Shown in pieces: positions 60,627 to 64,000 of a stretch of 64,000 nucleotides of DNA (the first letter of the stretch is position 1; each line of letters opens with the position of its first letter). Location: the NCBI RefSeq assembly GCF_019679435.2, contig NZ_CP139781.1, forward strand, positions 3,100,001 through 3,164,000, given 5' to 3'. The stretch is from Actomonas aquatica. Lineage in GTDB: Bacteria > Verrucomicrobiota > Verrucomicrobiia > Opitutales > Opitutaceae. Below the pieces are notes generated by a model. The model saw nothing but the letters and a program-made list of their open reading frames with translations, searched no databases and was not told where the DNA came from. The position numbers were made by a program, and so were the translations under genes.

Positions 60627-61397
60627 TCACGCCGCCGCCAACGCCTGACGGCGCCGGCGGTGCCACCCGGCCGCACCCAATACGACCAGCCCCGCCATCA
60701 TCGCGTAGGTGGAGGGTTCCGGCACGGCCGACAGCGCCACCGCGGCCACGTCGATGCTCACGCCCGAGCCGCCCGTGCCCAGAAAGAGATAACTGTTGGT
60801 GGCATCCAGAAAGTCCAACGTGTCCGCCACCGAAAAGGACTGGGTAAGCTCGACCGAGGAGCCCTCCACCAGCGCGTTGGCATCAAACTCCATCGTGAAG
60901 GTGTCTCCAATCCGCGTCAGCACCACCATGTGCGTGCCACCTCCCGGGTTGAGCAGGTTGGACGATTCCTGGTGAGTCCCCGCGGACGCACTGATGTCGT
61001 AGAGCAACTTTTCCCCGCTGAAGTCCGGCGCCGTCGCCCGGAAGTAGATCGCCGTGTGTGGCTCATGGAAAAAGCTACCATCCGGCAGACCTGAACCGAA
61101 CCCGACAAACATGGACTGATTGGCCCCGCCGCTCTCGGGTAAGGTGAATTGCACCATCATGCTGAAGTCGTGGTCGATGAAGTCGGACGCCGCCGTGCGG
61201 ATATAAACCCGGTTCCCCGTCAGGTTGGTGGCGTCCCCATCAAACTGATACGTTCCCGGCGTGGTTTCCTCCCACTCGCTGGAAAGCGTTGGGCCGTTGA
61301 ATTCTTCGAAAAACACGGAGGAAAACTGCGCCTGCAGGCAACCGGCCAACATGAAAAATGCGCACACGCGCAGCAGGGAAAAAAAGGAAGTTGTCAT
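60627..61397 (-). CDS. PEP-CTERM sorting domain protein
   Basis: 256 residues. A signal peptide (LLRVCAFFMLAGCLQAQ) is followed by a beta-rich, concanavalin-like body (EEFNGPTLSSEWEE, ATAPDFSGEKLLYDISAS) and the exosortase signal VPEPSTYAMMAGLVVLGAAGWHRRRR at the C-terminus. It should be processed by EpsH/XrtA-type exosortase and placed at the cell surface or in the extracellular matrix. The exosortase is not in this window. The ATG at 61397 puts the signal first; longer open frames are likely not translated. Confidence 0.92.
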   Translation of the reverse strand: MTTSFFSLLRVCAFFMLAGCLQAQFSSVFFEEFNGPTLSSEWEETTPGTYQFDGDATNLTGNRVYIRTAASDFIDHDFSMMVQFTLPESGGANQSMFVGFGSGLPDGSFFHEPHTAIYFRATAPDFSGEKLLYDISASAGTHQESSNLLNPGGGTHMVVLTRIGDTFTMEFDANALVEGSSVELTQSFSVADTLDFLDATNSYLFLGTGGSGVSIDVAAVALSAVPEPSTYAMMAGLVVLGAAGWHRRRRQALAAA

Positions 61398-61602
61398 AAC
61401 AAGGAGGGCGTTGAAGGGGGACGCGCCACGCATACCCACGTGGTGCCGCTGTTCACTCGCGGAACCGCGCCCCGCGAAAGTGTCACGACCGCCAAAATTT
61501 TTTGGCCGGCGTCGCCGCGGGGCCGGCGCGCCGCCGATCCCTAGCAAATTATATAGCGCAAGATATTGTGACGCCGCCCGCCGCGTGGGACGCTCCGCCA
61601 CC
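61398..61602. promoter_or_regulatory. Divergent spacer between the PEP-CTERM and amidohydrolase genes
   Basis: This 205-base region must hold both promoters. It contains copy 2 of the 14-bp repeat (61,552-61,565), overlapping an AT-rich AAATTATATAG stretch that could be a -10 region for the amidohydrolase gene, and a GC-rich palindrome GGCCGGCGTCGCCGCGGGGCCGGC (61,505-61,527). Confidence 0.4.
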
Positions 61603-63195
61603 ATGCTTCCGTTCCTGCGGCGCGCCGCCTTCGTCTTTCTGCTCAGCCTGTTTGTCGGGGTCGCGCCGACCTTTGCCGCCGCGCCGACCTATGATGTGAT
61701 CATCCGCGGCGCCCGCGTCCTCGACGGCACCGGCGCACCGTGGTTCTACGCCGATGTCGCCGTGCGCGATGGCACCATCGCCGTGGTGGGTCAGGTGCCC
61801 GCCGACGCGTCGGCCGCCACTCAAATCGATGGCCACGACCTCATCCTCGCGCCCGGGTTCATCGATCCGCACAGCCACGCCGGGCCCGCCCTCGCCACCG
61901 CCCAGCTCGCCGGCGCGGTGCCTTTGCTGGCACAGGGCGTGACCACCGTGTTCATCAACCCCGATGGTGGCGGCCCGACCGATCTCGCGCACCAACGCGA
62001 GGTGATTTTGGCGGAGCGTCCGGCGGTGAATGTTGCCCCGCTCATCGGCCACAACTCCGTGCGCACCGACATCCTCGGCCTCGCCGATCGCGACCCCACT
62101 GCGGCCGAACTCGCGGCCATGGGTGACCTCGTCGAGTCCGCCATGCGCGAGGGCGCGTTCGGGCTGTCGGCCGGTCCGTTTTACACCCCGGGCGCGTTTT
62201 CCAAAACGCCCGAGCACATCGCCCTCGCCACCATCGCCGGGCGTTGGGGTGGCGTTTACACGAGCCACCTCCGCGACGAGGGCGACTACTCCATCGGACT
62301 CGTCGCGGCGGTCGACGAAGTCATCACCGTGGCGCGAGAGGCGCAGTTGCCCGGCATCGTCACGCACATCAAAGCGCTCGGGCCGCGCGTGTGGGGGCTG
62401 TCGACCGAGGTCATTCAACACATCGAGGCGGCGCGCGCCGCGGGCGTGGAGGTATTCGCCGATCAATACCCGTTTGAGGCCTCGTCCACCTCGCTCGACG
62501 CCGCGCTCATTCCGGCGTGGGTGCGCGAGGGCGGCCGCGCCGCGAAGTTGGCGCGACTCGCCGATCCGACGCAGGACGAGATCATCCGCGACGGCATTGC
62601 CGAAAACCTCGATCGCCGCGGCGGCGCGCAACGCATTCAGATTCGGTCCTACGCACCGCATCCCGCCTGGGAGGGTCAGCGCCTCGACGCCATTGCCCGC
62701 GAACTCGGCGTCGATGCGATCGAGGCGACCTTGCACATCGTCAAAGCCGGCGGCGCGTCGATCGTGTCCTTCAACATGGCCGAGGCCGACATCGTCGCGT
62801 TCATGCGACAGCCGTGGACGATGACCTGCTCCGACGGCGCGCTCGTCGCGATGGGCGACGGGGTGCCGCATCCGCGCTCCTACGGCACCTTCCCCGAAAA
62901 GCTGCGTCGCTACGCGCTCGATGGTGATGCGGTGACCTTGGCGCAGGCGGTGCACAGCATGACCGGCCTGCCCGCCGCCGTGATGCGCCTGCGCGACCGC
63001 GGACTCGTGCGTCCGGGCCTCGTCGCCGATCTCGTGCTCTTCGATCCGGCGACCATCGCGTCGCGTTCCGAGTATCAGGACCCGCACCATCTCTCGGTCG
63101 GCGTGGAGTGGGTGTTGGTGAACGGCCAGATCGCGTGGCGCGAGGGTGCGTCGACCGATCAGCGCGCGGGCGCGTGGTTGCGCCTCAACGAGTGA
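61603..63195 (+). CDS. Exported N-acyl-D-amino-acid deacylase/D-aminoacylase-like amidohydrolase
   Basis: 530 residues. A signal peptide (RRAAFVFLLSLFVGVAPTFAA) is followed by YDVIIRGARVLDGTG, the first metal motif APGFIDPHSHAG, GLSAGPFYTPGAFSKTPEHIALA, TSHLRDEGDYSIG, IVTHIKALG and VSFNMAEADI...MTCSDGALVAMGDGVPHPRSYG. This is the D-aminoacylase/dihydroorotase-like group, which splits N-acyl-D-amino acids in the periplasm. The ATG at 61603 places the signal peptide first; the longer open frame overlaps the PEP-CTERM gene. Confidence 0.92.
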   Translation: MLPFLRRAAFVFLLSLFVGVAPTFAAAPTYDVIIRGARVLDGTGAPWFYADVAVRDGTIAVVGQVPADASAATQIDGHDLILAPGFIDPHSHAGPALATAQLAGAVPLLAQGVTTVFINPDGGGPTDLAHQREVILAERPAVNVAPLIGHNSVRTDILGLADRDPTAAELAAMGDLVESAMREGAFGLSAGPFYTPGAFSKTPEHIALATIAGRWGGVYTSHLRDEGDYSIGLVAAVDEVITVAREAQLPGIVTHIKALGPRVWGLSTEVIQHIEAARAAGVEVFADQYPFEASSTSLDAALIPAWVREGGRAAKLARLADPTQDEIIRDGIAENLDRRGGAQRIQIRSYAPHPAWEGQRLDAIARELGVDAIEATLHIVKAGGASIVSFNMAEADIVAFMRQPWTMTCSDGALVAMGDGVPHPRSYGTFPEKLRRYALDGDAVTLAQAVHSMTGLPAAVMRLRDRGLVRPGLVADLVLFDPATIASRSEYQDPHHLSVGVEWVLVNGQIAWREGASTDQRAGAWLRLNE

Positions 63196-63202
63196 GAGCG
63201 GC

Positions 63203-64000
63203 TTATCCGTCCGCCAGCACGCGCGCCCGGTGCTCCGACGGACTGATGCCGCGCACGCGTTTAAACGCCGCGCTCAACGCGTAGGGACTACCGTAGCCCA
63301 CCTGCTCGGCCACCGTGCCGACGGTGGCGTCCGGTTCGCTCAACAGATCGGCCGCCAACGCGAGTCGCCATTGCGTAAGAAACGCCATCGGCGACTCCCC
63401 CACGATCTCCTGAAAACGCCGCGCCAACGACGCCCGCGATACGCCCACCGCCGCCGCCAGGCGCGCGAGCGTCCACGGCTCGGCCGGTTGTTGATGGATG
63501 AGCTTCAATGTGCGCGTCACCACCGGATCTCCCTTGGCCTGATACCATGGCGTGGCGCGGCTTTCGCCGCGCGCAAACCACGTGCGCAGCACCGCGATGA
63601 GCAGCATGTCGAGCAAGCGGTCGAGCACCGCCGCCTGACCCGGCGCATCCCGCGCCATCTCCGCGCTCAAGAGATCGACGAGTGGTGAATCCCACTCCGC
63701 CTGCTTCACCCACAGCAGGGGCGGCAGGGCGTCGCGCAGACGTGCGCTGATGTCGCCCGCCGAATCGTAGCTGCCCACCAAAAACAAAGTCGGCGCCGCC
63801 GGATCGTTGCCCCACGTGCGCACGCCGAGTTTGAGCTCCTCCGTGAGCGGTTGGCCATCGGTCCCGCGACAATCCTGCCCCGGCAACACGCGAATGGTGG
63901 GCGTCGTGCCGGGCGTATCCGTCACCGTGTAGTTGCCCGGCGCGCGCGTGATCGCGACGTCGCCCGGACCGAGCGAAACCGCGTCGCCGTTGTCGTGGTG
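63203..64000 (-). CDS. AraC-family transcriptional regulator with cupin_6 domain, 5' end cut
   Basis: 265 residues are visible and the frame is open to the last base, so the start lies outside. The N-terminal part shows a cupin fold (LGPGDVAITRAPGNYTV, then a long loop and FLVGSYD). The C-terminus has two helix-turn-helix motifs (WTLARLAAAVGVSRASLARRFQEIVGESP and ATVGTVAEQVGYGSPYALSAAFKRVRGISPSEHRA). The effector is unknown. It converges on the amidohydrolase gene with 7 bases between, so regulation of that gene is not indicated by layout. Confidence 0.92.
   Translation of the reverse strand, partial: HHDNGDAVSLGPGDVAITRAPGNYTVTDTPGTTPTIRVLPGQDCRGTDGQPLTEELKLGVRTWGNDPAAPTLFLVGSYDSAGDISARLRDALPPLLWVKQAEWDSPLVDLLSAEMARDAPGQAAVLDRLLDMLLIAVLRTWFARGESRATPWYQAKGDPVVTRTLKLIHQQPAEPWTLARLAAAVGVSRASLARRFQEIVGESPMAFLTQWRLALAADLLSEPDATVGTVAEQVGYGSPYALSAAFKRVRGISPSEHRARVLADG

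Overview
The window looks like a chromosomal segment of a verrucomicrobial bacterium, most probably of the Opitutaceae. This is inferred from high GC with strong third-position bias, a PVC-type secreted dehydrogenase/HEAT/cytochrome c protein, two DUF5069 proteins, a PEP-CTERM protein, and intergenic spacers packed with palindromic repeats together with a REP-associated transposase. No rRNA or CRISPR array was seen. One tRNA, tRNA-Glu(TTC), is present.

Positions 1-15,300 form an accessory defence island that ends at the 3' side of the tRNA-Glu gene. On the minus strand, hsdM and hsdS of a type I restriction-modification system are followed by a trypsin-like protease gene and a DUF262/HNH (GmrSD-like) gene. 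Further on, past a break, come a truncated ATP-binding regulator, hsdR, and a YgjP-type metallopeptidase gene coupled to hsdR. Between the two halves of the system, on the plus strand, sits a tight three-gene operon: an XRE/ImmA-IrrE zinc-protease regulator, a PIN-domain protein, and a protein with a PD-(D/Q)xK-like nuclease motif. A relic of an hsdS 3' end at about 8,272-8,340 repeats the real hsdS end at 11,211-11,255. The protease and DUF262 genes are therefore bracketed by hsdS ends, which marks how the island was assembled.

From 15,500 to the end the window is mostly ordinary chromosome: purC, an HDOD protein, cinA, a uvrC that lacks the usual Fe-S cysteines, sugar and secreted-enzyme genes, two orphan OppA-like lipoproteins, a small-protein/DUF5069/gluconokinase/penicillin-acylase series, nucleoside salvage (deoxyribosyltransferase, upp), two acetyltransferases, beta-carbonic anhydrase, an envelope operon of unknown function with a DUF7477-like protein (44,183-49,118), an arylamine N-acetyltransferase, an ABC-type permease, a pseudouridine synthase, an NAD-dependent DNA ligase with an N-terminal export-like segment and no BRCT domain, a receiver-histidine kinase, an amidohydrolase and a partial AraC regulator.

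The spacers form a second layer of interest. Four copies of a long pyrimidine/purine inverted-repeat element lie at gene 3' ends. REP doublets surround the RAYT transposase gene and recur 16 kb away. There are also a 91-bp direct repeat, a 104-105-bp tandem repeat and a MITE-like element with 25-bp perfect terminal inverted repeats.
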